From positions 1 to 62,468 of the forward strand of contig JAHFDP010000015.1 of the NCBI GenBank assembly GCA_023248955.1: DNA of 62,468 nt, written 5' to 3'. The translations under genes were made by a program, and so were the position numbers. The DNA comes from Deltaproteobacteria bacterium (GTDB lineage Bacteria; Myxococcota; Myxococcia; Myxococcales; JAHFDP01). The notes beneath the pieces were generated by a model. That model was not told where the DNA came from, searched no databases, and saw only the letters and a list, made by a program, of their open reading frames with translations. Of the stretch, positions 25,288 through 34,262 are shown piece by piece; the stretch's first letter is position 1, and each line of letters starts with the position of its first letter.

Positions 25288-26523
25288 GTGAAATCGATGA
25301 CCGCCGATGGGCTCAAGGGCCGCGCGATTCTCTTGTGCGTCAGCGGCAGCATTGCCGCGTACAAAGCCTGCGAAGTGGCGCGGCTTCTCGTGAAGGCCGG
25401 CGCGCGCGTTCGCGTGGCGATGACACGTTCGGCGGTGCGTTTCGTTTCGCCACTCACGTTTCAAGCACTCACGGGCGCGGCGGTCTCCAGCGATCTTTTT
25501 CATTCGCAGCAGGAGCTAACAGCAGGTCACATCGCGCAAGCGGATGCGGCCGATTTGATCGTCGTCGCACCGGCGACCGCGCACCTTCTTGGCGCGGCGC
25601 GGCTCGGGCTTGCCGATGATGTCGTCCTCGCGGCGCTGCTCGCGGCGCGCGGTCCCGTGCTTTTTGCACCGGCGATGAACGAGCGGATGTGGGCGCACGC
25701 CGCGGTGCAAGAAAACGTGCGCGTGCTTCGGGAGCGCGGGGCACGATTCGTCGGGCCGAATGCGGGCGAGATGGCGGAGGCCGGCCACGTCGGTATGGGG
25801 CGGCTTGCGGAACCGGAAGAGATCCTCGCCGCCGTGCGTGCTGCGCTGGGGCCGCGTGATCTCACCGGGAAAAAAGTCGTGATCACCGCTGGGCCAACGC
25901 GCGAGCACCTCGACCCGGTGCGATTTCTTTCGAATCCGTCGAGTGGAAAAATGGGTTTTGCAATTGCGGAAGCGGCGTGCGATCGCGGTGCGGAAGTGGT
26001 TCTGATTTCGGGACCGGTGGCGTTGACCGATCCGCCTCATGCGCGCGTCGTTCGCGTGGTGACCGCCGAAGAGATGCTCGCGGTGACGCGCCGTGAAGCA
26101 GCGGGGGCGCATGTGTTGGTGATGGCCGCAGCCGTCGCGGATCAGCGAGCCGAAAAAAGAGCGACGCACAAGGTTTCGAAGAAGCCCGGCGCCGAAACGG
26201 TCTCCCTGGTGCGCACCGAGGACATTCTCCTCACGCTCGCGGCCGAGTGGGAGCGCACTCCATCGCGGCCGATCGTCGTTGGTTTCGCGGCGGAAACGGA
26301 GCGCGTGATCGAGCGGGCGAAGGAAAAACTTTCGCGCAAGCGCATGGATCTCATCGTGGCCAACGACGTTTCACGCAACGACGCTGGATTTGGCACCGAG
26401 GAAAATGCGGCGACCATTCTCGACCAAGGGGGTGGCGCCGAGGAGATTTCGCGCGTGAAAAAGCGCGTGCTGGCGGATCGGGTTTTGGATCGCGTTGTGC
26501 TGCTAATAGCGAAACGTGCTTGA
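25288..26523 (+). CDS. coaBC: bifunctional phosphopantothenoylcysteine decarboxylase / phosphopantothenate-cysteine ligase
   Basis: 411 residues, the normal length of the fused CoaBC (Dfp) enzyme of coenzyme A synthesis. CoaC half (1-190): [15 protein letters not shown] flavin loop, [20 protein letters not shown] and PAMNERMW. CoaB half (195-411): [35 protein letters not shown] and the [10 protein letters not shown] and VGFAAET blocks. The Cys normally found in the CoaC ACGxxGxGRM motif is Ala here ([10 protein letters not shown]). GTG at 25288 is taken as start; ATG at 25297 is an alternative. The 3' end overlaps the convergent porin gene by 21 bases. Confidence 0.94.
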   Translation: MKSMTADGLKGRAILLCVSGSIAAYKACEVARLLVKAGARVRVAMTRSAVRFVSPLTFQALTGAAVSSDLFHSQQELTAGHIAQADAADLIVVAPATAHLLGAARLGLADDVVLAALLAARGPVLFAPAMNERMWAHAAVQENVRVLRERGARFVGPNAGEMAEAGHVGMGRLAEPEEILAAVRAALGPRDLTGKKVVITAGPTREHLDPVRFLSNPSSGKMGFAIAEAACDRGAEVVLISGPVALTDPPHARVVRVVTAEEMLAVTRREAAGAHVLVMAAAVADQRAEKRATHKVSKKPGAETVSLVRTEDILLTLAAEWERTPSRPIVVGFAAETERVIERAKEKLSRKRMDLIVANDVSRNDAGFGTEENAATILDQGGGAEEISRVKKRVLADRVLDRVVLLIAKRA

Positions 26524-27843
26524 GAGGAAGAAGTAGCCGAACAGCTGATTCACCTCGACACGACGGTCCGCGCGACGGCTTCCTTCGATCGGTCCCGGCA
26601 CGGCATCTTCACCGCGCCCATAGCTCACCGACAGCCCGAAACGGGTCAGCGAGTTGGGCCCGAGAAGACCGCCTGAAGCGGTAACGCCGAACAGATTCAC
26701 ATGTGGCAAGCGCGACGACCCGTCCGTTAGCCGATCGCTACCGGCCACGGTTTCCAGCGCTGGCGCCGAGGAGAAATCGGTGAACGCGCCAAACGAACAT
26801 GCGTAACGCTGGGTAAGAAGAACATCCATACCGGCATTGAAATCGACGACCATTCGGCGTCGCACTTCGCCGCTGACGGCGATCGTTTGCTGCAACAGCG
26901 TCGCCGATTCCGCGTCCGGCGCGTCGACTGCGAGTCGATTGTAGTTGACCGGCAAATGAAGCGTGGCCTGCGCGGACACGGTCCACGACTTGGGGCGAAA
27001 GTAGGCAGTGGCCAGTCGAAGAAACAGCGGCTGCGGGGTGTCCGAGTGCACGGATGCGGGTGTTGGAAACCGCTGAAACCTGCTTCCATCCTGCACGCGA
27101 ACGATGTCTATGGTGCCAGTTTCGTGCAACTTCACGGTCGGCGATCCGAGCGTGGCGCCGAAAAGCCACGTCTCCCACGCAACCTTGGCGCCCGCGATCA
27201 AGTAGGCCTGCACGTTCTCGAATTGCACCGCGTCCGTGGTGTATTCGAATGTCTTACTGCCCCGAACAGTGATGCGTTCTTCCTGCTGAAAGCTGCGTAC
27301 CGAGGCCACCGCGCTGACGCCGAACGACACCAGCGTGCTGGTCCGCATGGCGAGTCCGAGCGCCGCCGCGAAGGTGCGATCCAGCGCGGAGCGATCGAAC
27401 CAGACCGAATTCTGCTGCGCATCGACCGAGGTCTGATGCACGGTCAGCGCGTGGTAGCTCGGTACTGAAAAATCAAACCCCCAAGCCAACGGCGCGCCTT
27501 GAAGTGTGCGCGAGCCCAGGCCGTAAATCGCCCCGGCATCACCGGGAATGACGTTCAGATCGGCCGGTGAAAATTGGCGCAGCTCGCGAAGCGGAAAGGG
27601 CGTGCGCTGCCGCCAGTTCAGCTCCACGCCGTAGAGCGAAGTTTCCACGTCGACCGTGGTGCGATGCGTGTCGACGATACCAGCGGGATTGTAGAAGAGG
27701 CCGCTGGGATCGTCGGCAATGGCGCCGTAAGCGCCCCCGATGCCCGACGCGCGGCCACCCAGCGCGTAGTCTTGGTAGTGCGTGTCGTCGGCGCGCGCCG
27801 CCCGTGCCAAGAGAAAGAGCAGGGCGAAAGCGAGACCACGCAC
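26503..27843 (-). CDS. OmpP1/FadL-like outer-membrane porin
   Basis: 446 residues from GTG 27843. Signal peptide VRGLAFALLFLLARAARA, then the FadL-type N terminus YALGGRASGIGGAYGAIADDPSGLFYNPAGI, in which a flexible Gly/Ala-rich plug precedes the NPAG motif. The rest has beta-strand periodicity and ends in a terminal aromatic (SSTFRY), as outer-membrane barrels do. Likely transports hydrophobic compounds across the outer membrane; the substrate is unknown. Upstream sequence in frame to 27963 lacks signal-peptide character and was excluded. Lies 49 bases upstream of the thiE stop region on the same strand. Confidence 0.86.
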   Translation of the reverse strand: MRGLAFALLFLLARAARADDTHYQDYALGGRASGIGGAYGAIADDPSGLFYNPAGIVDTHRTTVDVETSLYGVELNWRQRTPFPLRELRQFSPADLNVIPGDAGAIYGLGSRTLQGAPLAWGFDFSVPSYHALTVHQTSVDAQQNSVWFDRSALDRTFAAALGLAMRTSTLVSFGVSAVASVRSFQQEERITVRGSKTFEYTTDAVQFENVQAYLIAGAKVAWETWLFGATLGSPTVKLHETGTIDIVRVQDGSRFQRFPTPASVHSDTPQPLFLRLATAYFRPKSWTVSAQATLHLPVNYNRLAVDAPDAESATLLQQTIAVSGEVRRRMVVDFNAGMDVLLTQRYACSFGAFTDFSSAPALETVAGSDRLTDGSSRLPHVNLFGVTASGGLLGPNSLTRFGLSVSYGRGEDAVPGPIEGSRRADRRVEVNQLFGYFFLSSTFRY

Positions 27844-27892
27844 GCTAAGAAGTATGGCGCGAGTCTTCGCGGTGCCCAAAAATGACGACGTA

Positions 27893-28507
27893 TTACAAAC
27901 GATAGGTGGCGGCATACAGCGCAGCGCAGGCCGCGGCAGGATCGACCGCGGCAAAGACGGCACGAATCACCGCTACGCCATAGGCACCTGCGTCGCGAGC
28001 GGCCCGCGCGTTGCCAGCAGCCATTCCGCCGAGCGCAAAGATGGGAAGACCGGCGCGCGATGCGGTCCGTAGCGATTCGAAACCTAGCGCTGAACCTTTG
28101 TTGGGAACGTCACCGATCGGCGAGAGGAGCGCATAGTCGGCGCCGCTTCGCGCTGCGGCGCCGAGCTCATCGTGTGTGTGCGCGGACGTTCCAAAACACA
28201 TCGAAGCCGGCGCTCGTTGCTTCACGTCGGCGAGCGACGGTGCGTCGTTGCCGAGATGAACGCCGTCTGCGTCGACGGCCAGGGCGATGTCGAGGCGACC
28301 GTTAACCGAAAGCAGCGCGCGGCCTTCCGTGATACGTCGCAAACGTTCCGCCAGTGCGAAGAGCACGCGGCCGAGCAGATCTTTTTCGCGCAGAATGACC
28401 AGACAAGAGCGCGGCGGAACCGCGTCCAGCGCGGCCGAGATGGTGTCGGGCAGACTTGAGCAAACCCTCCGATCAGTGATCAGCGCGAGGCGAGGAAGGT
28501 CACCCAA
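27893..28507 (-). CDS. thiE: thiamine-phosphate synthase
   Basis: 204 residues. Joins hydroxymethylpyrimidine diphosphate with the thiazole phosphate. Motifs: LALITDRR at the N terminus, [41 protein letters not shown] and [13 protein letters not shown], all in family order. The family usually has IQLREK and LINDR; here VILREK and LSVNGR are slightly divergent. TTG start at 28507 overlaps thiG by 8 bases. Third gene of thiS-thiG-thiE. Confidence 0.92.
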   Translation of the reverse strand: MGDLPRLALITDRRVCSSLPDTISAALDAVPPRSCLVILREKDLLGRVLFALAERLRRITEGRALLSVNGRLDIALAVDADGVHLGNDAPSLADVKQRAPASMCFGTSAHTHDELGAAARSGADYALLSPIGDVPNKGSALGFESLRTASRAGLPIFALGGMAAGNARAARDAGAYGVAVIRAVFAAVDPAAACAALYAATYRL

Positions 28508-29267
28508 TCAACCCGCCGAGCGGCGATGACGCGTTCGCGTAGAGCCGCTTCTCCATCCGTCCAGCCAGAAACGCTTCGCGTCCTGCCTCGACGGAGAGTC
28601 GCATCGCCCGGGCCATGCGCACCGGATCCTTCGCGGCGGCAATCGCGGTGTTGACGAGTACGCCGTCGACGCCGAGCTCCATCACCACGGCCGCGTCGGA
28701 CGCTGTACCCACGCCCGCATCGACGATGAGCGGACAACGCACGCGCTCGCGCAGTATCGCAATGTTATACAAATTGCGCGGTCCCAGTCCCGATCCAATC
28801 GGCGCGCCCAGCGGCATCACCGCGGCGCAGCCCGCCTGCTCGAGCTTCTGCGCCAACACCACATCGTCGCTGGCGTACGGCAGCACGGTGAATCCGTCCG
28901 CGACCAGTTCCCGCGCGGCTTTGAGCGTCTCTTCGCCGTCGGGATGCAGCGTGACTTTGTCGCCGATCACTTCCAGCTTGACGAAGGTCGTCATGCCGAG
29001 CTCGCGGGCCAGGCGGCACGTGCGTACCGCTTCGTCGGCGGTGTAACAGCCCGCAGTGTTGGGCAACAGCTCCATCCCCTCCGGGATCCAGGAGAGGAGA
29101 GAGGCCTCCCCCTTCGCCGTCAGATCGAGCCGACGCACCGCCACGGTAACTATCTGCGCGCCACTCGCCGCCAGCGCCGCTTTCATCGTCGGAAAGTCGC
29201 CGTACTTCCCCGTGCCCACCAGCAGCCGACTCTCGTAGTTCCGTCCGCCAATTCGCAACGCAGCCAT
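28500..29267 (-). CDS. thiG: thiazole synthase
   Basis: 255 residues. Builds the thiazole ring of thiamine from DXP, dehydroglycine and ThiS-thiocarboxylate. The N terminus [56 protein letters not shown] (Schiff-base Lys) and [15 protein letters not shown] are characteristic. ATG 29267 overlaps the stop of thiS (TGATG). No ThiO or ThiH source of dehydroglycine is in this window. Confidence 0.97.
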   Translation of the reverse strand: MAALRIGGRNYESRLLVGTGKYGDFPTMKAALAASGAQIVTVAVRRLDLTAKGEASLLSWIPEGMELLPNTAGCYTADEAVRTCRLARELGMTTFVKLEVIGDKVTLHPDGEETLKAARELVADGFTVLPYASDDVVLAQKLEQAGCAAVMPLGAPIGSGLGPRNLYNIAILRERVRCPLIVDAGVGTASDAAVVMELGVDGVLVNTAIAAAKDPVRMARAMRLSVEAGREAFLAGRMEKRLYANASSPLGGLIG

Positions 29268-29479
29268 CAGCCGCCTCCCATGAAATGAACGATTTCGATC
29301 TGATCGCCCGCCGCAACGGTCTGCGCCATCCACTCCGCGCGGCGAACCACACGCCGGTTTTGCTCCACAGCCACGCGCACGGCGATGAGCCCCAAGTGGG
29401 CCACGAGCGCATCGATGGTGAGATCCGCGGGAACTTCGTGCGGCTCGCCGTTGATCGTAAGTTGAATGCTGCGACGCAT
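29267..29479 (-). CDS. thiS: sulfur carrier protein ThiS
   Basis: 70 residues with a ubiquitin-like fold pattern: an N-terminal beta strand ([12 protein letters not shown]), [24 protein letters not shown] and a C-terminal [13 protein letters not shown], ending in the Gly-Gly needed for thiocarboxylation by ThiF. First gene of the thiSGE operon. No TPP riboswitch is visible in the 99 bases separating it from the divergent Crp/Fnr gene. Confidence 0.94.
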   Translation of the reverse strand: MRRSIQLTINGEPHEVPADLTIDALVAHLGLIAVRVAVEQNRRVVRRAEWMAQTVAAGDQIEIVHFMGGG

Positions 29480-29486
29480 CGGCCGC

Positions 29487-29516
29487 GATTTAGTGACGCG
29501 CGCTCCAGACTGTCAA
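29487..29516 (-). promoter_or_regulatory. candidate sigma-70 promoter for thiSGE
   Basis: On the minus strand an exact TTGACA (29516-29511) is followed 18 bases later by TAAATC (29492-29487). The -35 matches the consensus fully; the -10 matches only partly. The start codon of thiS is 7 bases further, so transcripts from here would have almost no leader. Read from sequence only. Confidence 0.45.
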
Positions 29517-29538
29517 CGGCGCCATTTATTTGCCCGGC

Positions 29539-29556
29539 GTAGTCGCGCGCGACTAC
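29539..29556. promoter_or_regulatory. 18-bp perfect palindrome between thiS and the Crp/Fnr gene
   Basis: GTAGTCGCGCGCGACTAC is fully self-complementary. It lies 22 bases upstream of the Crp/Fnr-type regulator start and 60 bases upstream of thiS in the divergent spacer. A dimeric regulator site, possibly the autoregulatory site of the adjacent gene, is likely, though it does not match the E. coli CRP or FNR consensus. Confidence 0.45.
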
Positions 29557-29578
29557 AGTCGTGCGCGGGAGAACACGC

Positions 29579-30286
29579 ATGTCGCTCGCCGCCCCGCACC
29601 ACACGAATCTCGCCGAACTTCTTCGCCGCGTCGCCATTTTCGCCGAGTTGGACGAAGAGGGGCTGCGCGATCTCGCGGCGCGCATGCAGACGCGCACGTT
29701 TCCCGCGCAGGCCGTCATCGTCACGTTGGAAGAGCCGGGCGAATCGCTGTTCATCGTGGCCGAAGGTCGCGCCAAGGCAGTGCTCTATGGTGAGAGCGGC
29801 CGCGAGATCATTTTGTCGATGTTCAGGCCGGGCGAATTTTTCGGCGAGATGAGTCTGCTCGATCACCGGCCACGTAGCGCCAACGTGATCGCGCTCGAGG
29901 ATGCGAAGCTCTACTCGCTCGATCGCCGCTCCTTCGAGCAGCACTTGGCGCGCCATCGTCAAACCGCATTGGCCATGCTGGCCGAGCTCTCGCGCCGATT
30001 GCGCAAAGCCGACGAAGTGATTGGCAACCTGGCGCTGCTCGACGTGTACGCGCGCGTCGGCCGCATCCTACGCGATTTGGCCAAAGAGCAGGGCGAGCAG
30101 GCCGAGGGTGGCGTGCTGTTGCGAAACAGGCCCACACAGCAGGAGATGGCGTCGATGGTGGGAACGTCTCGCGAAACGGTCAGCCGCGCGCTGTCGGATT
30201 TCGCCAAGCGCGGACTACTCGACATCAGCGGGCGGAAAATTCTTCTGCGCTGGGCTTTTCTGCGCCAGCTCGACGACGCGAGCTAA
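29579..30286 (+). CDS. Crp/Fnr family transcriptional regulator
   Basis: 235 residues from ATG 29579. An N-terminal cyclic-nucleotide-binding-type beta-roll (FPAQAVIVTLEEPGESLFIVAEGRAKAVL; FRPGEFFGEMSLLDHRPRSANVIA) contains the FGEMSLLDxxPRSA phosphate-binding cassette, so cAMP or a related nucleotide may bind. A long dimerisation helix follows, then a winged HTH of the Crp class with recognition helix region PTQQEMASMVGTSRETVSRALSDFAKRG. Divergent from thiSGE. The next gene (QueD-like) begins 3 bases after its stop, implying an operon. Confidence 0.94.
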   Translation: MSLAAPHHTNLAELLRRVAIFAELDEEGLRDLAARMQTRTFPAQAVIVTLEEPGESLFIVAEGRAKAVLYGESGREIILSMFRPGEFFGEMSLLDHRPRSANVIALEDAKLYSLDRRSFEQHLARHRQTALAMLAELSRRLRKADEVIGNLALLDVYARVGRILRDLAKEQGEQAEGGVLLRNRPTQQEMASMVGTSRETVSRALSDFAKRGLLDISGRKILLRWAFLRQLDDAS

Positions 30287-30289
30287 GAC

Positions 30290-30664
30290 TTGTCTTTTTA
30301 TCAAGTCAGTGAGGAGGTCGAGTTCTCGTCGAGTCACCAGGTTCGCTTCGGCAAAGAGGGCTGCGAGGCGCTGCATGGTCACAACTACCGTGTGCGTGTG
30401 ACGGTGCGCGCCGCTGCGCTGGACGCGATCGGGTACGTGGTCGATTTCGCGGTGCTCAGGCGCGCCATCGCCGCCGCTGTCGATCCGCTGGACCATCGCC
30501 ACTTGAACGACACGCCGCCGTTCACCGAGCTCAACCCCACCGCTGAAAACATCGCACACCATCTCTACGCGCAGATCGCTCCGCGCATCGATGACGGCCG
30601 CGCCCACGTGGCCCTGGTCGAGGTTTTCGAAACCGATCGCTCGCGCGCCGAGTACTCACCGTGA
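30290..30664 (+). CDS. 6-carboxytetrahydropterin synthase / 6-pyruvoyl-tetrahydropterin synthase family (QueD-like)
   Basis: 124 residues, TTG start. Zinc ligands appear as SSSHQ and LHGHNYRV, with the catalytic Cys in GKEGCEALHGH, followed by YVVDFAVLRRAI and DHRHLND, then PTAENIAHHLYAQI and an EVFET active-site Glu. This is the T-fold family that includes QueD (queuosine precursor) and PTPS. QueD is the likelier role in bacteria, but no other que gene is present. It lies 3 bases behind the Crp/Fnr gene. Confidence 0.9.
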   Translation: MSFYQVSEEVEFSSSHQVRFGKEGCEALHGHNYRVRVTVRAAALDAIGYVVDFAVLRRAIAAAVDPLDHRHLNDTPPFTELNPTAENIAHHLYAQIAPRIDDGRAHVALVEVFETDRSRAEYSP

Positions 30665-30674
30665 TCACGCTAAA

Positions 30675-30693
30675 GCCGCGCGGTTCCCGCGGC
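30675..30693 (+). terminator. hairpin after the QueD-like gene
   Basis: GCCGCG-CGGTTCC-CGCGGC forms a six-base-pair G+C stem with a seven-base loop, starting 11 bases after the stop codon. It is followed by CTGGTGGGATTTTCG, only a short T-run some bases away, so it is a weak candidate terminator. Confidence 0.45.
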
Positions 30694-31276
30694 CTGGTGG
30701 GATTTTCGTAAGCTTGCGTTGGAGCGGCTTCCGTAGCGTTCGTATCCCCCCGCCTTTTTGGGTTCGTTCCCTCCCGGGTTCCTGGGAGATTCATCTGCGC
30801 CAAAGTTATGTCGCCGCTTCGCTCCTTCTCTTGGCTGCCTGTAACAATCCCGTCGGGGACACCAGTCCACACCGGCCGATTGCGTAGGAGGCTGCAAGAG
30901 AATCTGGTTGGCCTGCGTGTCGATATCCCCACGCAGGGCGGGATCAAGCCGCGTGTGTGGCCTCTGATTGAACGAGATCTCGTCCGTATCGCGTGACGTT
31001 CGCCTCTCGCTGCTCAACATCGAGCAAATCGTGGCCGGGGTCACGTATGAGGCCTTTGCCGGCAACGTAGAAAACGTGGCTGCGATCGAGCGAAAGATCT
31101 TTCAAGGCTGCTCGAAATATCGCCTGAGGTGGAGTGTACAACTCCACTCCCCCTGGAGTGCGTATACACCAGTCGGCGTTAAAAACCATCGTGTTTTTGG
31201 GCAGCACAACCCCGACCATCATCGGCACGCGGCTTGAAGTGCTTCTCCGTGTTCGATTGAACCCACCGGAGAAGAC
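30694..31276. other. 583-base region without a convincing gene; possible decayed lipoprotein leader and a hairpin
   Basis: No frame gives a recognisable complete protein. From a CTG at 30795 one plus-strand frame encodes a lipoprotein-like signal (YVAASLLLLAAC, lipobox LAAC) but stops at 30887 after only ten more residues. Further frames (30808-30996 and 30968-31237) are open but shifted relative to it, which could be a frameshifted remnant. On the minus strand 30944-31360 is also open. A perfect hairpin GTGGAGT-GTACA-ACTCCAC lies at 31129-31147. The last part is the leader of the next gene, with GGAGAAG just upstream of its ATG. Confidence 0.45.
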
Positions 31277-32170
31277 ATGAACCGAAAAGCCATTGTTCTT
31301 GCCATCGTGGCGGCCGCGGCCTGTGGCAAGCCGAGCCAGCTCGGCTCCAAGTCCTCGCATGAGGAAACGGGAGCGCCGGTCAGCAACTGCGTCAACGACG
31401 CCGACTGCGGCGACGGCGCGCGTTGCATTTCGGGTGGATCGCCCGGCGAGTGCTCCTACGCGACTACTGCGTTCGATGAGGACGGGCGCAAACTACCCCT
31501 AGATCCGCCCGAGCCATCGCACATCATCGCGCGCTACCACGCCATTGGTTTGCAGATTTACGTTAAGGGGTCCGACGGCTGGAAGCTCGACCGACCCCAA
31601 GCCGATCTCTTCGACTGGAATTGGACTGGGATCGTCGGCATCCATTCCAAAGGCCCGGTTTGGAAGGTCGACGATGTTGGCTCCGTGACCGGTGTCAAGA
31701 AGGTCTCCGTGACCAACGAAGGCGCCGTCGACCTGCTCCTGCTCGCAGCAAAGGAGGGCAACGGCAAGTTCGCGCGCGTGAGCTACATCCAGCGGCTCAA
31801 CACGTCTGGCGGTCAGCCCTGTGATCCCAGCGACGAGGATCTCTGCGGGTGCGAATCACGCGACAACGGTGAACTCGAGTGTTCATACTCCGCCGACTAC
31901 ATCTTCTCGGCGCCAGGCGCCGATGCACGCGCCGATGGCGGGCCTTCGGGCAGCACCTGCTCCGCCGACCTTGATTGCGCTTTGGACCTCAACTGTCTCC
32001 AGGGGATTTGCGACGTCGCGAGCACCGAGGGCAAACTGCGCAACGGACAGTCCTGCCAGACGAGCGACGAGTGTTATTCGGATCGCTGCGAGCCCAACGT
32101 GAATGGCGACCTGGAGTGCGTGGGACCGCAGGGCTACGATACCGGCGGCGATCCGACGTTCAATCAGTAA
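31277..32170 (+). CDS. Cys-rich lipoprotein with DUF3455-like domain
   Basis: 297 residues. Lipoprotein signal MNRKAIVLAIVAAAAC with a GGAGAAG ribosome site. A short Cys cluster (CVNDADCGDGARC) precedes a central region, YHAIGLQIYVKGSDGWKL then DRPQADLFDWN, GIHSKGPVWK and DDVGSVTG, that resembles the DUF3455 pattern (GVQIYxC...W.F..PEADLFD...G.H..GPTW). A second Cys-rich tail (CSADLDCALDLNCLQGIC; CQTSDECYSDRC) looks like the short disulphide modules common on myxobacterial surface proteins. Outer-membrane anchored, function unknown. A terminator-like hairpin lies ~115 bases beyond the stop. Confidence 0.82.
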   Translation: MNRKAIVLAIVAAAACGKPSQLGSKSSHEETGAPVSNCVNDADCGDGARCISGGSPGECSYATTAFDEDGRKLPLDPPEPSHIIARYHAIGLQIYVKGSDGWKLDRPQADLFDWNWTGIVGIHSKGPVWKVDDVGSVTGVKKVSVTNEGAVDLLLLAAKEGNGKFARVSYIQRLNTSGGQPCDPSDEDLCGCESRDNGELECSYSADYIFSAPGADARADGGPSGSTCSADLDCALDLNCLQGICDVASTEGKLRNGQSCQTSDECYSDRCEPNVNGDLECVGPQGYDTGGDPTFNQ

Positions 32171-32282
32171 TCAGATACCGTGCTCGAGCCGCGCGGGCTG
32201 CAACGCGGCACAGGAGAAGAAGGCAAGCGGAAATCTCGTGCCGTAGATCGCGGCAAGCGCGTCCGGCACGAGTTCCACGTTC

Positions 32283-32305
32283 GCGGGCAAAGAAAGCCCG
32301 CTTTT
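32283..32305 (+). terminator. intrinsic terminator upstream of miaB
   Basis: GCGGGC (32283-32288), loop AAAGAAA, GCCCGC (32296-32301) followed by TTTT and GACTTT. The stem is G+C-rich and directly followed by a T-tract. It probably ends transcripts from the Cys-rich lipoprotein gene and insulates miaB, which starts 35 bases downstream. Confidence 0.7.
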
Positions 32306-32339
32306 GACTTTCGCCGCGGCCACGCACATTCTCCGGCCA

Positions 32340-33746
32340 ATGCCCAAGCATTACCTCCACACCTTCGGTTGCCAAATGAACAAAGTGGACTCCACCCGTA
32401 TGGTGGAGCGCCTCGGTGCCGCTGGGTACACGCCGGCCGAAGGCCCGGAGGATGCGGATCTGATTCTTCTCAACACCTGCGCCATTCGCGAAAAGGCCGA
32501 GGAGAAGCTCTACTCCGCGCTCGGTCGTTACCGCGCGGCCAAGCGGCGTGGTGCGCTGATTGGCGTGGCGGGCTGCGTGGCACAGCAGGAAAAGGACGCG
32601 CTCTTCGCACGCGCGCCCTTCATCGATTTCGTGTTGGGGCCGGATCAGATCGGGCAGGTGGATACGGTCGTTGCGCGGGTGCGCGCCGGCGAACGGCAGG
32701 TGCTGGAGACGGGTTGGATGGACAAGCAGGAGTATGTCTTTCCGACCGCCGACTTCACGTTGGGCACCGAGGCTCGTCCAGGGAGCGCCGTGGCGTTCGT
32801 CACCGCCATGAAGGGCTGCGACAACGTCTGCAGCTTCTGCGTGGTGCCGCACACACGCGGGCGAGAGCAGTCGCGGCCCTATGCGCAAATCATCGCGGAG
32901 GTGATCGCGCTGGCGAACGCGGGAACGCGCGAAATCACCCTCATTGGTCAAAATGTCAACTCGTATACCGGCGGCTGCACGTTCGCTGAGTTGATCCGCC
33001 GCGTCGGTGCGGTCGACGGCGTGCGACGTATTCGCTTCACCACCAGCCATCCGCAAGATCTCTCCGATGCGCTGATCGCCTGCTACGCGCCGGTCGAACA
33101 GGGTGGCGAGCCAAAGCTGATGCCGCATCTCCACTTGCCTGTGCAGAGCGGATCGGATCGCGTCCTCTCGAAGATGCGCCGTTCTCACACCGTGGCCTGG
33201 TATGAGTCGCGGCTGGCGGTGCTGCGCACGGTGCGGCCCGACATCGCGCTGACCAGCGACATCATCTGCGGGTTCCCGAGCGAGACCGAAGAGGACTTCG
33301 AGCAGACGATGCGGCTCGTCGAGCGCATCGGCTACGACAATCTCTTTTCGTTTCCCTTCAGCGCGCGTCCGCACACCGCGGCCGGCCTTCACGAAACCGA
33401 ATGGGGAAGTGTACCGATGGAGGTACGCCTCGCCCGACTGACGCGGTTGCAAGCCATGCAGATGGCCATCACGCAGGCGCGCGGCGAGGCGCTCATCGGC
33501 ACTGACGTGGAGGTACTTGTCGAGGGCGAAGGCCGGGATTTGGGGGGCGGGCCGCGTCGGCGCGGACGAACGCCGCACAACCGCGCCGTTCATTTTGGCT
33601 CGAGCGCCGCAGCGGGCGCGCTTGTTCGCGTGCGCGTCGAGCGGGCGACGATTCTGACGCTGACCGGCACCCAGGTCGCCGAGATCGAACCCGGAACACT
33701 TCGCGCCGAACGGTCGCGCAAACTACCCATCGTCGTGGTCGCCTAA
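32340..33746 (+). CDS. miaB: tRNA-2-methylthio-N6-dimethylallyladenosine synthase
   Basis: 468 residues, ATG at 32340 (MPKHYLHTFGCQMN, the conserved start). Radical-SAM methylthiotransferase modifying A37 of UNN-decoding tRNAs. N-terminal cluster cysteines: FGCQMN, LLNTCAIREKA and VAGCVAQQ. Radical-SAM CxxxCxxC: GCDNVCSFCVVPHTRGREQSR. Later GQNVNSY, LHLPVQSGSDRVLSKMRR, and a C-terminal TRAM domain (GTDVEVLVEG onward). Directly followed, with no gap, by the gamma-carbonic anhydrase gene. A 12-codon in-frame extension upstream is not conserved-looking. Confidence 0.97.
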   Translation: MPKHYLHTFGCQMNKVDSTRMVERLGAAGYTPAEGPEDADLILLNTCAIREKAEEKLYSALGRYRAAKRRGALIGVAGCVAQQEKDALFARAPFIDFVLGPDQIGQVDTVVARVRAGERQVLETGWMDKQEYVFPTADFTLGTEARPGSAVAFVTAMKGCDNVCSFCVVPHTRGREQSRPYAQIIAEVIALANAGTREITLIGQNVNSYTGGCTFAELIRRVGAVDGVRRIRFTTSHPQDLSDALIACYAPVEQGGEPKLMPHLHLPVQSGSDRVLSKMRRSHTVAWYESRLAVLRTVRPDIALTSDIICGFPSETEEDFEQTMRLVERIGYDNLFSFPFSARPHTAAGLHETEWGSVPMEVRLARLTRLQAMQMAITQARGEALIGTDVEVLVEGEGRDLGGGPRRRGRTPHNRAVHFGSSAAAGALVRVRVERATILTLTGTQVAEIEPGTLRAERSRKLPIVVVA

Positions 33747-34262
33747 ATGCTGCGCCGCTTTCAGGGTAAGTCGCCGAGCGTGGACGGCAGCGCCTTCGTC
33801 GACGCTAGCGCGCAAATCATCGGCGACGTGGTGATCGGCGCCGAGGCCTCCATCTGGTTCAACGCCGTCCTGCGTGGCGATGTGATGCCCATTCGCATCG
33901 GCGCGCGAAGCAATGTGCAAGACCTCTCGGTTGTGCACGTCACCAGCGGTCGCTTTGGCGCGACGATTGGCGAGGGCGTCACCGTGGGCCACGCGGTCAC
34001 GATTCACGGCTGCACCATCGGCGACGGATCGCTTTTGGGCATTGGCGCCATCATTCTCGATGGCGCGGTAGTGGGCGAATCGTGCCTCATTGGCGCAGGC
34101 GCGCTGGTTACCCCAGGGACGGTGATTCCGCCGCGGTCGCTCGTGCTCGGCTCGCCCGCGCGCGTGAAGCGACCGCTCAACGACGCCGAGCTGGCGATGC
34201 TGCTTGACTCGACCGCGCACTACGTCGAGTTGGCGAAGCTGTACCGGAGCGAATCCCGTTGA
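33747..34262 (+). CDS. gamma-carbonic anhydrase family protein
   Basis: 171 residues of left-handed beta-helix hexapeptide repeats. The three zinc-binding His of the gamma class are in place: SVVHVTSG and VGHAVTIHGC. LRGDVMPIRIG (Arg, Asp) and NVQDLS (Gln) correspond to conserved active-site residues. Related proteins (YrdA/CaiE type) may be carbonic anhydrases or acyl-CoA-linked accessory proteins. The start immediately follows the miaB stop, and the stop overlaps the TTG start of the cNMP-binding gene (TTGA). Confidence 0.92.
   Translation: MLRRFQGKSPSVDGSAFVDASAQIIGDVVIGAEASIWFNAVLRGDVMPIRIGARSNVQDLSVVHVTSGRFGATIGEGVTVGHAVTIHGCTIGDGSLLGIGAIILDGAVVGESCLIGAGALVTPGTVIPPRSLVLGSPARVKRPLNDAELAMLLDSTAHYVELAKLYRSESR

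Noticed and set aside
29480-29578. TPP riboswitch upstream of thiS
   Set aside because: The CTGAGA-type core and required arms are absent in the 99-base spacer.
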